64,000 bases of DNA from Treponema sp. (lineage in GTDB: Bacteria > Spirochaetota > Spirochaetia > Treponematales > Treponemataceae): contig JAGCTZ010000057.1 of NCBI GenBank assembly GCA_017963165.1, forward strand, positions 1 to 64,000, written 5' to 3'. This document shows positions 35,869-45,162 of this stretch, piece by piece (position 1 is the stretch's first letter; the number at the start of each line of letters is the position of its first letter). Under the pieces are notes generated by a model that was given only the letters and a program-made list of their open reading frames with translations, had not been told where the DNA came from and ran no database searches. The position numbers and the translations under genes are program-made.

Positions 35869-37144
35869 AAATGTATTTAAACTTGTTGGAGTGATTGCTT
35901 TATGCGCTGGGCTTGCCATGACAGTGGGCTGCAAAAAATCAAAGAAGATTGTCGAAAAACCGTTTGCGCCGGCACTTGCAACAGACACAAAAGCAACAAT
36001 TAAAGTTTGTGGAAACTACAGCAATTTCGAAGCACTAGAAGCAGAGTTTGACCGCTTTAATCAATTTTATCCTGATGTAGAACTTTCATATTCTTATCTT
36101 GATAACTATAACAATATAATTGCCTCTTCTCTTGCCAGCGACGAAGCACCTGATATTTTCTTTTTGTTTCCGTGGATGATGGACAGAGAACAGTACGCAG
36201 CCCTTTTTGAAATTGCAGAGGATTTATCTTCACCTGAGCTTAAAATAAACCTCAACTGCATTTACGAAGGAAACCTTCTTAAAACAAGCAGTGGTAAAGT
36301 TCCTATGCTGCCGATGTATTCACAGGGCTACGGTATGCTTGTAAATGAAGATTTGTTTAAGAAAGAAAATCTTAACATTCCGACTATTTTGCCTGAACTT
36401 CTGGATGTATGTCAGAAATTTAAAGCCGCCGGCTACAAGGCTCCTATGATGGGCTACACCGGTGGAGATGCAAACATTATTTCATCAATTGTTTATCCAT
36501 ATTCACATTATCTTGTAAAGAACAATGCCGAGGCTCAGAAGGCACTTAACAACATGGACCCGGCTGCCGGTGAATACATGCGTCCGCTTTATGAATTAAT
36601 AAACAAGCTTGTAGAAACAGGTTGTTTTGATCTTAACGTGTGCAAGCAGGAAATCAAAGACAATTACAACGCAGTCATAATGCGCTTTTTTGAAGGCGAC
36701 ATTCCTATGATGCTTATGTACGCAGATGTTGTTTCGGGAACAAAAAAACGCGAATCTAAATCAGAGGCATTCACAGCTTCTCCGTTCAAATACAGAATGT
36801 ACCCTACTCCTGTTACAGACAAGGGCGGAATCTTTATAAGCAACACTGGTACCGGTTTTGCAGTTAATTCCAACAGCAAGCAGTTAGCAATGGCTAACGA
36901 ATTCATACGCTTCCTTACTCAAACAAAGGAATTGAATAATCTTGCATACGTTAAACACCTTATTCCAATTACAAAAGATTTTTCTTCTGACGAGCTTTTT
37001 GCCCCGATGGAAAACGGCATCAAGGTTTATGCAAACACAACAACTCTTAATGATGATGTCCAGAAGAAAATCCGCACAAGCTGTTACAACATTGCAAACA
37101 AGGTTATGACAATAGATGAAGCAGTAAAGAGCTACGGTAAGTAA
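35858..37144 (+). CDS. Extracellular solute-binding lipoprotein (ABC type)
   Basis: The product is 428 aa. The signal peptide ends in lipobox TVGC (Cys at 25). The body matches family 1 sugar-binding proteins: LEAEFDRFNQFYPDVELSYS near the start, then GYGMLVNEDLFKKENL and TGTGFAVNSNSKQLAMANEF. It should bind sugars or oligosaccharides. No ABC permease or ATPase genes accompany it; instead it overlaps the hybrid kinase gene by 11 nt, with its GGAGG RBS inside that gene. A sensory role, or use of permeases encoded elsewhere, are both possible. Confidence 0.88.
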   Translation: MKARNVFKLVGVIALCAGLAMTVGCKKSKKIVEKPFAPALATDTKATIKVCGNYSNFEALEAEFDRFNQFYPDVELSYSYLDNYNNIIASSLASDEAPDIFFLFPWMMDREQYAALFEIAEDLSSPELKINLNCIYEGNLLKTSSGKVPMLPMYSQGYGMLVNEDLFKKENLNIPTILPELLDVCQKFKAAGYKAPMMGYTGGDANIISSIVYPYSHYLVKNNAEAQKALNNMDPAAGEYMRPLYELINKLVETGCFDLNVCKQEIKDNYNAVIMRFFEGDIPMMLMYADVVSGTKKRESKSEAFTASPFKYRMYPTPVTDKGGIFISNTGTGFAVNSNSKQLAMANEFIRFLTQTKELNNLAYVKHLIPITKDFSSDELFAPMENGIKVYANTTTLNDDVQKKIRTSCYNIANKVMTIDEAVKSYGK

Positions 37145-37155
37145 ACTTAATCACT

Positions 37156-37184
37156 ATGACGAAAAGCATTTTCTATGCTATAAT
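37156..37184 (+). promoter_or_regulatory. GH5 gene promoter, apparently leaderless
   Basis: ATGACG (37156-37161), a 17-nt spacer and TATAAT (37179-37184), followed by 7 nt and the ATG at 37192. No RBS is present before that ATG. The -35 match is 4 of 6. Confidence 0.5.
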
Positions 37185-37191
37185 CGTCACT

Positions 37192-38499
37192 ATGAAAAGA
37201 ACACTCGTAGTTATATTTTTAGTTTGCTTAGCAATTGCATTTAATTCCTGCCGGCCAAAGGAAACTTCGGCCAAAGGACAATTTCCGGATCAGACACAAC
37301 AGGGCCAGTTTGGACAGATATCTCAGGAAGAAGCCGATGTCTTTGTTGCGGAATTTTTGTTTGATAAAACCACCGCTGTAAAAGACAGAGGACAGATTTC
37401 TTTTGGCGAAAGCACAAGCTTTGAAATCACAAAAGCAATGAAAGCAGGCTGGAATCTTGGAAATACTTTTGATGCAACAGGCGCTATAGGAATGCCTTCC
37501 GAATTAAGCTGGGGTCAGCCATATACCGAAGAAGAAATGATTGATGGCCTTGCTGCAAGCGGAATAAAAACACTGCGCATTCCAGTTTCCTGGCACAATC
37601 ATATTATAGATAAAAGAACATACCAGATTAGCCCGGAATGGATGGAACGTGTACGAACTGTTGTCAATTGGGCTCTCCAGAATGATATGTATGTAATCAT
37701 AAATTCCCATCACGACAATTATGAAAAAGAAAGCAAAATGCTTCCTGCAAGCGGTTATTATCCAAACTCAACAAACCTCGTAGAATCACAAAGATTTTTG
37801 TACAACGTATGGGGACAGATTGCAACAGCGTTTAATGACGGCTACGATGAGCATTTGATTTTTGAAACAATGAATGAACCGCGCCCTGCCGGAACAAACT
37901 GCGAATGGTGGTACAGCGGAGATTCACGTTGTCTTGATGCAGCTAAATGTCTTAACCAGTTGAATCAGACAGCTCTTGATGCAATACGTGCAACAGGCGG
38001 AAACAACAGCAAGCGTTTTGTAATGTGCCCTGCTCTTCAGGCAAGCGAAAATGCTGCTTCAAATTCTTCATTTAAGATGCCAAAGGATTCTTCAGAAGGA
38101 AGACTCATTCTTTCTATTCATGCTTACACACCATATTCCTTTGCAATGGAATCTCCGGGAGAGCGAACCTTTACACAGGATCACAAAGCAGAACTTAACA
38201 CAATGTTTGCTAAGCTCAAGAAAAAATATATAGATGCAGGTTATCCGGTTGTAATTGGAGAATACGGAGCCACAAACAAAGATAATCTTGAAGACCGCCT
38301 TGCCTGGTTTGATTTTTATATTTCTACAGCAAAGTCATTCGGCATTCCATGTATTTTGTGGGATAACGGAGTTTGGCAGACAAGAATTGATGAAAACGGA
38401 AAACCAGATTACAGCGAAGGTTATGGTTATTACAACCGAACAGAACAAACCTGGTATTTCCCGGAAATTATTAAAACAATTATTAAAGCAGCTGAATAA
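37192..38499 (+). CDS. GH5 endoglucanase lipoprotein (cellulase)
   Basis: The product is 435 aa. The signal peptide ends in FNSC (lipobox). GH5 landmarks: GWNLGNTFDA, LRIPVSWHNH, YVIINSHHDNYEK, the acid/base Glu in ETMNEPRPAG, SIHAYTPYSF and the nucleophile Glu in VIGEYGATNK. This arrangement is typical of GH5 subfamily enzymes that cut cellulose or mixed beta-glucans. It should act on the cell surface. I prefer the ATG at 37192, placed 7 nt after a TATAAT box, over the upstream ATG at 37156, which would put 12 residues before the signal peptide. Confidence 0.9.
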   Translation: MKRTLVVIFLVCLAIAFNSCRPKETSAKGQFPDQTQQGQFGQISQEEADVFVAEFLFDKTTAVKDRGQISFGESTSFEITKAMKAGWNLGNTFDATGAIGMPSELSWGQPYTEEEMIDGLAASGIKTLRIPVSWHNHIIDKRTYQISPEWMERVRTVVNWALQNDMYVIINSHHDNYEKESKMLPASGYYPNSTNLVESQRFLYNVWGQIATAFNDGYDEHLIFETMNEPRPAGTNCEWWYSGDSRCLDAAKCLNQLNQTALDAIRATGGNNSKRFVMCPALQASENAASNSSFKMPKDSSEGRLILSIHAYTPYSFAMESPGERTFTQDHKAELNTMFAKLKKKYIDAGYPVVIGEYGATNKDNLEDRLAWFDFYISTAKSFGIPCILWDNGVWQTRIDENGKPDYSEGYGYYNRTEQTWYFPEIIKTIIKAAE

Positions 38500-38512
38500 A
38501 AAGATTTCATTT

Positions 38513-38557
38513 AAAAAATGGGGGTCCCTGAGCATGTCGAAGGGCCCCCATTTTTTT
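38513..38557. terminator. Bidirectional terminator built from family B repeat copy 4
   Basis: AAAAAATGGGGG (38513-38524) pairs with CCCCCATTTTTT (38545-38556). The loop region contains the family B core CCCTGAGCATGTCGAAGGG, which itself pairs. The A and T runs on both sides make it a terminator for the GH5 gene (+) and for ilvC (-). Confidence 0.85.
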
Positions 38558-38572
38558 ATTATTTCGTTTTTA

Positions 38573-40051
38573 CTACAGCAATGGCTTCATTGCTGTCATG
38601 TAAGCGCGCAATTTGCGGCCAACAACTTCAATCGGATGATTACGGATTTCGTCGTTTACAGCAACAAGCTCTGTGTTATTAACAGCATTATCTTTAATAT
38701 CAAGACCCTTTCCAATTACATCTGTATGAAGGTTAGGCATTAAATCCTTTGCCATCATAGGAGCTGCAACACGACTGAACAAGTAGCAGCCATATTCTGC
38801 AGTATCAGAAATAACGCGGTTCATTTCGTAAAGGCGCTTGCGGTCAATAAGGTTTGCAATAAGAGGAACTTCGTGAAGAGATTCGTAGTAAGCAGATTCT
38901 TCCTTGATTCCTGCATCAACCATTGTTTCAAATGCAAGTTCACAGCCAGCCTTTACCATTGCAACAAGAAGAATTCCCTTGTCAAAGTATTCCTGTTCTG
39001 TAATTTCTTCGGTAGACTCTGCGTTCTTTTCAAAGTCAAGCTTACCAGTGTCTTCGCGCCATGCAAGAAGATCCTTATCACCGGCAGCCCAGTCCTGCAT
39101 CATTGTGCTGGAGAATTTTCCAGAAATGATGTCGTCCATGTGCTTCTGATAAAGCGGAGCAAGCAGCTTTTTAATATCTTTAGAAATCTGATTTGCCTTG
39201 ATTTTTGCAGGGTTAGAAAGACGGTCCATCATGTTTGTAATACCGCCCCATTTAAGAGCTTCGCTTACAACATTCCAACCGTGCATCAAAAGCTTTGTTG
39301 CATATTCAGGAGCAATTCCTTCGCTAACCATCTTGTCATAACAAACAATTGTACCGGCCTGAAGCATACCACAAAGAATTGTCTGTTCACCCATAAGGTC
39401 AGACTTTACTTCTGCAATAAATGATGATTCAAGTACGCCGGCTTTGCTTCCGCCCATACCAACAGCAAGAGCCTTTGCATAAGCCCAACCCTTTCCTTCA
39501 GGATCATTTGCAGGGTGAACGGCAATAAGATCCGGTACACCAAAACCACGCTGGAATTCATGCCAAACTTCTGTACCTGGTCCCTTTGGAGCACACATTA
39601 CAACAGTAATATCAGGACGAATCTGCATTCCTTCTTCAATCATATTAAAGCCGTGGCTGTACCAGAGTGCAGAGCCCTGCTTCATTTTTCCCATTATGTC
39701 ATTGATTACTTTTGAATGCTGTTTATCTGGAGTAAGGTTTCCTACCAAGTCAGCTGTAGGAATCATTTCATCATAGTTACCAACCTTAAATCCATTTTCT
39801 GTAGCATTTTTCCAAGACTGTCTTTTTTCTGTAATCGCACTGTCGCGTAAGGCATAACTAACATCAAGACCACTGTCACGAAGACACAAGCCCTGGTTCA
39901 ATCCCTGAGCACCACAACCAACAATAACAATCTTTTTTCCCTTAAGGGCATTAACTCCGTCCGCAAATTCTTCTTTAGCCATAGAGCGGCAGTGTCCAAG
40001 CTGAAGTCTTGCCTCTCTCCACGGAATCTTGTTGAAATAATTTTCACCCAT
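38573..40051 (-). CDS. ilvC: Ketol-acid reductoisomerase, class II (long form)
   Basis: The product is 492 aa, the length of the long E. coli-type enzyme. The NADPH motif is [15 protein letters not shown], with metal and substrate residues in [19 protein letters not shown] and [13 protein letters not shown]. It makes dihydroxy-isovalerate and dihydroxy-methylvalerate in valine and isoleucine synthesis. A GAGG RBS and a possible TATAAT sit upstream. No other ilv or leu genes lie nearby, so it is a lone pathway gene. Confidence 0.95.
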   Translation of the reverse strand: MGENYFNKIPWREARLQLGHCRSMAKEEFADGVNALKGKKIVIVGCGAQGLNQGLCLRDSGLDVSYALRDSAITEKRQSWKNATENGFKVGNYDEMIPTADLVGNLTPDKQHSKVINDIMGKMKQGSALWYSHGFNMIEEGMQIRPDITVVMCAPKGPGTEVWHEFQRGFGVPDLIAVHPANDPEGKGWAYAKALAVGMGGSKAGVLESSFIAEVKSDLMGEQTILCGMLQAGTIVCYDKMVSEGIAPEYATKLLMHGWNVVSEALKWGGITNMMDRLSNPAKIKANQISKDIKKLLAPLYQKHMDDIISGKFSSTMMQDWAAGDKDLLAWREDTGKLDFEKNAESTEEITEQEYFDKGILLVAMVKAGCELAFETMVDAGIKEESAYYESLHEVPLIANLIDRKRLYEMNRVISDTAEYGCYLFSRVAAPMMAKDLMPNLHTDVIGKGLDIKDNAVNNTELVAVNDEIRNHPIEVVGRKLRAYMTAMKPLL

Positions 40052-40258
40052 CTTTTAGCCTCGTTTTTATTTATAGTAACTTTTATTATACTTTAAACAA
40101 TGGTTCTCGTAAAGTATTGGAAATTGTATATACTCAAAAGTAAAGTAAAGGTATGGTCAAAAAAATCACCAAAAATTAAAAGTATCAGCCTCATCATTTG
40201 ACTTTTTAAAACGATATGATATAGTAAAGACATAAGATTTTCATAGGAGAATTGAAAG

Positions 40259-40531
40259 ATGTTGTATCCTTTTATGACATTAAATGACGAAACAGAAATA
40301 GTTCATTCAGAAATGAATTCTGAAGGAAAAGTAAAAGTTTTGATTGAAACTCCTGATGAAAAATTTGGTTTTAAACAAGCAACTTGTATTCTTCCTGATT
40401 TTGAATGGAAAGATCTTTCTGGATATACTGACGAAGAATTAAATTATTTAAAGGAGCTTGTGTCTTCTGAAGCTCATTTAATATTAGAATTCTCTCAAAC
40501 CGGAGGATTTGATAATGCCTCAGGTTTTTAA
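40259..40531 (+). CDS. Small conserved protein paired with a DUF4160 protein
   Basis: The product is 90 aa, acidic, starting MLYPFMTLNDETEIVHSEM and containing IETPDEKFGFKQATCILP. The sequence looks like the conserved partner often found before DUF4160 genes, but I cannot name its family with certainty. AGGAG precedes the ATG. It overlaps the DUF4160 gene by 17 nt. Such pairs have been proposed as toxin-antitoxin modules; this is an inference from gene pairing. Confidence 0.6.
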   Translation: MLYPFMTLNDETEIVHSEMNSEGKVKVLIETPDEKFGFKQATCILPDFEWKDLSGYTDEELNYLKELVSSEAHLILEFSQTGGFDNASGF

Positions 40532-40793
40532 GGTAGGTTCCTATTGGGTTTATTTTTGGTTGGATGAAAACATTCCATTAGAACCTATTCATGTCCATAT
40601 TTCAAAAGGAAAACCTGTCATAAACGGAACTAAAGTTTGGATAACAAAGAATCATCGTTGTTCTCTTGCACATAATAAATCTAAAATACCAGCAGCAACT
40701 CTTAATAACATAATAAGAATTATAGAAATGCGTATTCCTGAAATTGAGCAAAAATGGTTAGCCACTTTTTCTGAAATTTCATATTACTGTTAA
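40515..40793 (+). CDS. DUF4160-family protein
   Basis: The product is 92 aa from the ATG at 40515. It carries the DUF4160 pattern MPQVFKVGSYWVYFWLDE followed by PIHVHISKG. GGAGG at 40502-40506 is the RBS, inside the upstream gene. An in-frame TTG at 40509 is less likely. DUF4160 proteins are usually encoded beside DUF2442-type or similar small partners and are suspected toxin-antitoxin components. A conserved histidine pair (HVH) could be catalytic. Confidence 0.75.
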   Translation: MPQVFKVGSYWVYFWLDENIPLEPIHVHISKGKPVINGTKVWITKNHRCSLAHNKSKIPAATLNNIIRIIEMRIPEIEQKWLATFSEISYYC

Positions 40794-40807
40794 TTTTATG
40801 TAATCTT

Positions 40808-42145
40808 TCACCCCGGAATGCGTTTCTTCATCCACAGGTAACGGAGCCAGGCGGTGAGTGCACTCAGGAACCAGACTATGCCTACAGACCACCAGATTCC
40901 CCAGAGGCCAATGGCGGGGATGGCGGTAAGAAGGAAAGGAACGGTGAATCTGCCGATAACTTCGGTGATGCCGTTTATGAGAGAAAAGAAGGCGTCACCT
41001 ATTCCGTTTAAGACACCGCGGACCATATAAATAATTCCAAGGAAAATATAAAAGAAGCTTGTTATTCGCAGAGCTGTTGAACCCATTTTGATGACATCTG
41101 AATCTTTTACAAAAAGACCTGTGATTGCATTTCCTAAAAACTGCATTACTGGGAGCATGGCAAAAGAAAAAATTGCCATCATAAGCATGCTTTTTTTGTA
41201 GCCGTCAATTACGCGGTCTTTTTTCTTTGCGCCGTAATTCTGGCCGCTAAAGGTTGCAAGGGCTGCACCAAGTGTCTGATACGGCTGATGAATAACCTGC
41301 TCCACACGACTTGTAGCTGTAAAGGCTGCAACTGCAACAGAACCAAAATTATTTACAACGCGCTGCAAAGCCATACAGGAAATTGCAATCATCGAAAACT
41401 GAAGCGAAAGAGGTACACCAAGGCGAATACATTTCCATAAAATTTCGCTGTTAAGATGAAGATCTGCTTTTTTAATTTTAAAATATGGGTTCGTCTTTAT
41501 GGCAAAAATCATACAAAGAATGCAGCAGATTCCATTTGAAATAAAGGTTGCAACGCCGGCACCAATAACACCAAGTTTAAGGTTATAAACAAAAATCAAA
41601 TCAAGAATAATATTAAGGATGCAGCCAAAAATCAAAAAGTAAAGCGGTGTTTTTGAATCGCCGAGTGCGCGAAGCATTGAAGAAACAAAATTATAAATAG
41701 AAACAAGGAACAGATTCACACACATGATTTTCATGTAGGCAACAGCATCTGCAAGAATCAAATCTGGTGTATTAAGAAAAATAAGGATTGGACCTGCAGC
41801 AAAAAAAGCAATTGTTCCAATTACAAGCGGAACAACAATCATTATAAAGGCAGAATTGACAATACAGTTTTTTACCTTTGAATCGTTTCCTTCGCCAAAA
41901 AAGTGAGAAGTTACAATTCCACCGGCTGAACCTACACCATTACAAAGAGCAAAAAAGAAAAAAGTGATGGAACCCGTTGCACCAATTGCCGCTAAAGCAT
42001 CGGCACCAATAAGCTGACCAACAATCACCGAGTCTGCCAGATTGTAAAATTGCTGAAAAATATTTCCTATTAGCATCGGCACGGAAAATGTAAGCAAAAG
42101 CTTTACGGTATTTCCCTGTGTCATGTTCATAACATTACTCTTCAT
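40808..42145 (-). CDS. MATE-family efflux transporter
   Basis: The product is 445 aa with 12 predicted membrane helices in two MatE halves. Family signs are LLTFSVPMLIGNIFQQFYNL, DSVIVGQLIGADALAAIGAT at the N-terminus and the repeat in the second half (ATSRVEQVIHQPYQTLGAAL). It exports drugs or metabolites using Na+ or H+. A TATAAT lies 8 nt before the ATG on the minus strand and no RBS is obvious. Confidence 0.9.
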   Translation of the reverse strand: MKSNVMNMTQGNTVKLLLTFSVPMLIGNIFQQFYNLADSVIVGQLIGADALAAIGATGSITFFFFALCNGVGSAGGIVTSHFFGEGNDSKVKNCIVNSAFIMIVVPLVIGTIAFFAAGPILIFLNTPDLILADAVAYMKIMCVNLFLVSIYNFVSSMLRALGDSKTPLYFLIFGCILNIILDLIFVYNLKLGVIGAGVATFISNGICCILCMIFAIKTNPYFKIKKADLHLNSEILWKCIRLGVPLSLQFSMIAISCMALQRVVNNFGSVAVAAFTATSRVEQVIHQPYQTLGAALATFSGQNYGAKKKDRVIDGYKKSMLMMAIFSFAMLPVMQFLGNAITGLFVKDSDVIKMGSTALRITSFFYIFLGIIYMVRGVLNGIGDAFFSLINGITEVIGRFTVPFLLTAIPAIGLWGIWWSVGIVWFLSALTAWLRYLWMKKRIPG

Positions 42146-42255
42146 ACAATTTGATTATATTATTCCGGTGATAAATAAAATTGTACAATTATATTCAATG
42201 ATAGAAGAAAGAGCGTCAAAAAAGAACGTCATTGAGTAGAGTGTTAAAAAAATTA

Positions 42256-42326
42256 CGTCATTGCGAGGAGCGAAGCGACGTGGCAATCTATTATATGTAT
42301 TGTCACGCCTACGGCTCGCAATGACG
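42256..42326. repeat. GTCATTGCGAG repeat, family A copy 3
   Basis: CGTCATTGCGAGGAGCGAAG at the left and GGCTCGCAATGACG at the right form the arms of a palindrome of about 70 bp, with TGGCAATCTA inside. It is the clearest copy of family A in the window. Confidence 0.75.
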
Positions 42327-42338
42327 TTATATCATTGT

Positions 42339-42363
42339 GACCCCAGAGCTTGTCGAAGGGCCG
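42339..42363. repeat. Dispersed palindromic repeat, family B copy 5
   Basis: GACCCCAGAGCTTGTCGAAG and GGCCG match the family B core with a short deletion in the CCCTGAGC arm. It sits 11 bp before the stop of the leftward lipoprotein gene. Confidence 0.65.
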
Positions 42364-42373
42364 TTATAAGATG

Positions 42374-43240
42374 TTATTCAAAAATTACATCACCAACTTC
42401 GATGAAGTCGTCGTCTGCGCTAAGAGAAGATTCTGTTGCCCAAGAAATATCACAGATATCCCAGCGAGCGTTAAAGCTCTTTCCTTTGTAAATATTTGCA
42501 TAGGTACAAAGCTTTCCGTTCTTACTAGTTGCATCTCGTCCAATTTGCGTACCAGGAACAGTTTCTGTTTTTACAGAATCTGCTGATGTAACTGTCGATG
42601 CCTGTGTGTTGAGTACAACATTATTAAGCCATTCAATATCAATATCACCGTTATCTTTTCCTGTGAATTTAACTGCAAGCTTAAGAGTTCCATCAGTTAC
42701 TGAAACAGTAGGTATATTTCTTTCTCTTTCATCAGGAAGATCAATAATTATAATTTCATAAGGCTTTGTTTCATTTGCATCAAAGCTTGGTTTAGAATTT
42801 GATCCAGCACCAAAATTCTTTGCACTTAAGTTGTCACCAGAAATATTGCAATAGTATGAAACATAAGTCTGTGGATATCCATAACTATTTCTAACTCCAA
42901 CTACGAGGAAGTTATATGTTCCATCATTTTCTGCACCAGGATTATTATTCTTTGTAAAACATGTAGCGAATCCTGCAACGCCATCCTGTGTGGTAGATTT
43001 CTGATCATTTATTGTAATAATACAAGTTCCCTGAGCACGTCCTAAAGCACCAACTTGTTTCATACCACGAAGTACATGATCTGTTTCATTTGTCTGTTTT
43101 ACAGTAAAAGTTGTTGTTCCGTCGCCAGAGCCAACAACACCCTTTTTCCAATTAATGTCACCAATTTCCTTCTGGCAGGAAATACTCAAAACTGCAGCTG
43201 CAAGAACTGCGCCAATTAAAAATTTCTTTGTCATTTTCAT
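42374..43240 (-). CDS. Putative lipoprotein of unknown function
   Basis: The product is 288 aa from the ATG at 43240, chosen because GAGGAG lies 8 nt upstream; a longer frame extends to 43318 without an RBS. The signal peptide ends in lipobox SISC (Cys at about 20). The mature protein is beta-rich (GTYNFLVVGVRNSYGYPQTY, LKLAVKFTGKDNGDIDIEWL) and may be a carbohydrate-binding or jelly-roll type domain, but no family was recognised. It is divergent from the acetylesterase gene. Confidence 0.65.
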   Translation of the reverse strand: MKMTKKFLIGAVLAAAVLSISCQKEIGDINWKKGVVGSGDGTTTFTVKQTNETDHVLRGMKQVGALGRAQGTCIITINDQKSTTQDGVAGFATCFTKNNNPGAENDGTYNFLVVGVRNSYGYPQTYVSYYCNISGDNLSAKNFGAGSNSKPSFDANETKPYEIIIIDLPDERERNIPTVSVTDGTLKLAVKFTGKDNGDIDIEWLNNVVLNTQASTVTSADSVKTETVPGTQIGRDATSKNGKLCTYANIYKGKSFNARWDICDISWATESSLSADDDFIEVGDVIFE

Positions 43241-43383
43241 AGTGAAAACTCCTCTAAAATAATTTGTTAAAATAAATTTATACCTTTTCGGTAATTGTTT
43301 CAACATTAAATAAAACAAAAAAAACAGATACGCGGTAACAGATTTTTATGATAGAATAGAATTATATTTGTCCGTCGACCTGC

Positions 43384-43413
43384 GGTTCCTGAGCTTGTCG
43401 AAGGACAGGGACC
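43384..43413. repeat. Dispersed palindromic repeat, family B copy 6
   Basis: GGTTCCTGAGCTTGTCGAAG followed by GACAGGGACC, in the leader of the acetylesterase gene, ending 15 nt before its ATG. Confidence 0.7.
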
Positions 43414-43428
43414 ACAGATGGAGGCGTT

Positions 43429-45162
43429 ATGGCAAAGATTCAGGTTGCTGCTGTTTTTTCTGATAATATGGTTTTACAGCGCGAAAAAATCATTAATATT
43501 TTTGGCTGGGTGAATTGCAGCGATAATGATGATCAAGAGTTTTTTATAAGTGTTGAATTATTTAATAGTAAAGGAGAATTAATAGGGGAAAATAAAAGGG
43601 TATTTAAGGGGCCCTTCGACCCTTCGACAAGCTCAGGACGACGCGGGCTCAGGGACCACAAGCAATTAAAATGGGTGATTTCGCTTCCTGCTCAAAAGGG
43701 ACAGGATGGATGTTCGCTTAAAATCAATATGAACAATCAGGACACCATTACATACAGTAATATTGTCATTGGCGAAGTATGGCTTGCCGGCGGTCAATCA
43801 AACATGGAATTCGAGCTTCATAATTGTACTGAAGGTCCAAAAGAACTTGCCGATACAACTGGCGAAACCGGCGCTAAAAACGTACGCTTTTACTACACAA
43901 ACAAAATTGCCTGGATGGATAATCATTTTTATGAAGCAGAGCGAAACACCAGCTGGCAGACATGGGAATCGGAAGGAAAAAAAGCGTGGTCGGCTGTAGG
44001 CTTCTTTTTTGCAAAAAAGCTTGCGCAGGATCTTGGCTGTACAGTAGGAATCATTGGCTGCAACTGGGGCGGAACAAGCGCAAGTGCCTGGATGCGTCGT
44101 GAATATCTGGAAAAGGATGAAGAGCTTTGTACCTATCTTACAGAACAGGCAGAAGCAACAAAAGACAAATCAATAGAACAGCAGTGCCGCGAATATGATG
44201 AATACGAAATTATAAATGCAGCCTGGCAAAAAAAATGCGATGCACTTTATGCCGCAAAACCAGATATCACCTGGGCACAAGTAGAACAGCAGCTTGGAAA
44301 ATCGCCATGGCCGGGACCTCGCTCCTGTAAAAATCCGTATCGTCCGACAGGACTTTATGATTGCATGGTAAACCGTGTGCTCCCCTACACGCTCAAAGGT
44401 GTAATCTGGTATCAGGGCGAAAGTGATGACCACAAGCCTCACTGTTATGCAAAGCTTTTTTCGAACCTTATAGATAACTGGCGGACAGACTGGAAGGATC
44501 CTGCGCTGCCGTTTGTATTTGTTCAGCTTCCGTGTCACCGCAATGAATACGACAAAGATTTTAAACACTGGTGTTTAATCAGACAAGAACAGGAAAAAGT
44601 TCATCACATGATTAAAAATGCTTTTATGACCTGCGCGCTAGACCTTGGACAATTCAACGACATTCATCCAAAAGCAAAAAAAACTGTTGGCGAACGGCTG
44701 GAACAAAATGCTTTAGCAAATGTTTACAACGAAGCCTGCGGTAAAAAGCCGGAAGAGGTTCTTTCTCCAATGCTTGCTTCTGCAATTGTTATGGGCGCAC
44801 AGTCCGACGAAGGTACAGCAGCTCACGGACGGATTGTTTTGACCTTTGAAAATGCCCCGCAGGGTTTTGTAGCGTACGAAGATAAAATAAATTTTGATTA
44901 TTACAAACGAATGGAACAGCATCAGGGAAACAGCGTTCCTGCAATATTCACTGGCTTTGAAGTTGCAGGTGCAGACGGTGAATTTTATCCTGCAGCTTAC
45001 AGATTTGGCCAGAATATAGGTGAACCAATAAATACAATCACAGTGTATTCGCCGCTTGTGCCAAATCCTGTTGCAGCCCGCTATGCATGGTACAATTACG
45101 GGCCGGTGAATATTTATGGCAAAAATGGACTTCCGCTGGCGCCGTTCATGACTTTTGTATAG
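43429..45162 (+). CDS. Sialate O-acetylesterase-family esterase with in-frame repeat insert
   Basis: The product is 577 aa, a SASA-family SGNH hydrolase without signal peptide. The catalytic Ser is in VWLAGGQSNMEFEL, the oxyanion Gly/Asn region includes WYQGESDDHK, and the Asp-His pair is in FNDIHPKAK. Relatives deacetylate sialic acid or acetylated xylan; the nearby GH39 and GH5 genes favour xylan. Residues about 61-77 (GPFDPSTSSGRRGLRDH) are coded by a family B repeat inserted in frame in the N-terminal beta domain. GGAGG precedes the ATG. Confidence 0.87.
   Translation: MAKIQVAAVFSDNMVLQREKIINIFGWVNCSDNDDQEFFISVELFNSKGELIGENKRVFKGPFDPSTSSGRRGLRDHKQLKWVISLPAQKGQDGCSLKINMNNQDTITYSNIVIGEVWLAGGQSNMEFELHNCTEGPKELADTTGETGAKNVRFYYTNKIAWMDNHFYEAERNTSWQTWESEGKKAWSAVGFFFAKKLAQDLGCTVGIIGCNWGGTSASAWMRREYLEKDEELCTYLTEQAEATKDKSIEQQCREYDEYEIINAAWQKKCDALYAAKPDITWAQVEQQLGKSPWPGPRSCKNPYRPTGLYDCMVNRVLPYTLKGVIWYQGESDDHKPHCYAKLFSNLIDNWRTDWKDPALPFVFVQLPCHRNEYDKDFKHWCLIRQEQEKVHHMIKNAFMTCALDLGQFNDIHPKAKKTVGERLEQNALANVYNEACGKKPEEVLSPMLASAIVMGAQSDEGTAAHGRIVLTFENAPQGFVAYEDKINFDYYKRMEQHQGNSVPAIFTGFEVAGADGEFYPAAYRFGQNIGEPINTITVYSPLVPNPVAARYAWYNYGPVNIYGKNGLPLAPFMTFV
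43608..43659. repeat. Dispersed repeat, family B copy 7, in frame inside the esterase gene
   Basis: A 52-bp compound copy (GGGGCCCTTCGACCCTTCGA, then CAAGCTCAGG and GGCTCAGGGACCAC) inside the acetylesterase reading frame. It adds about 17 residues and keeps the frame open. A second partial CCTTCGAC unit makes it longer than the other copies. Confidence 0.85.

Larger units (their letters stand above)
42146..42373. other. Intergenic region with two dispersed repeats
   Basis: This 228-bp gap holds a GTCATTGCGAG family A copy (42256-42326, with an inverted copy of its end) and a family B copy (42339-42363, ending just before the stop of the leftward gene). No gene is seen. Confidence 0.7.
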
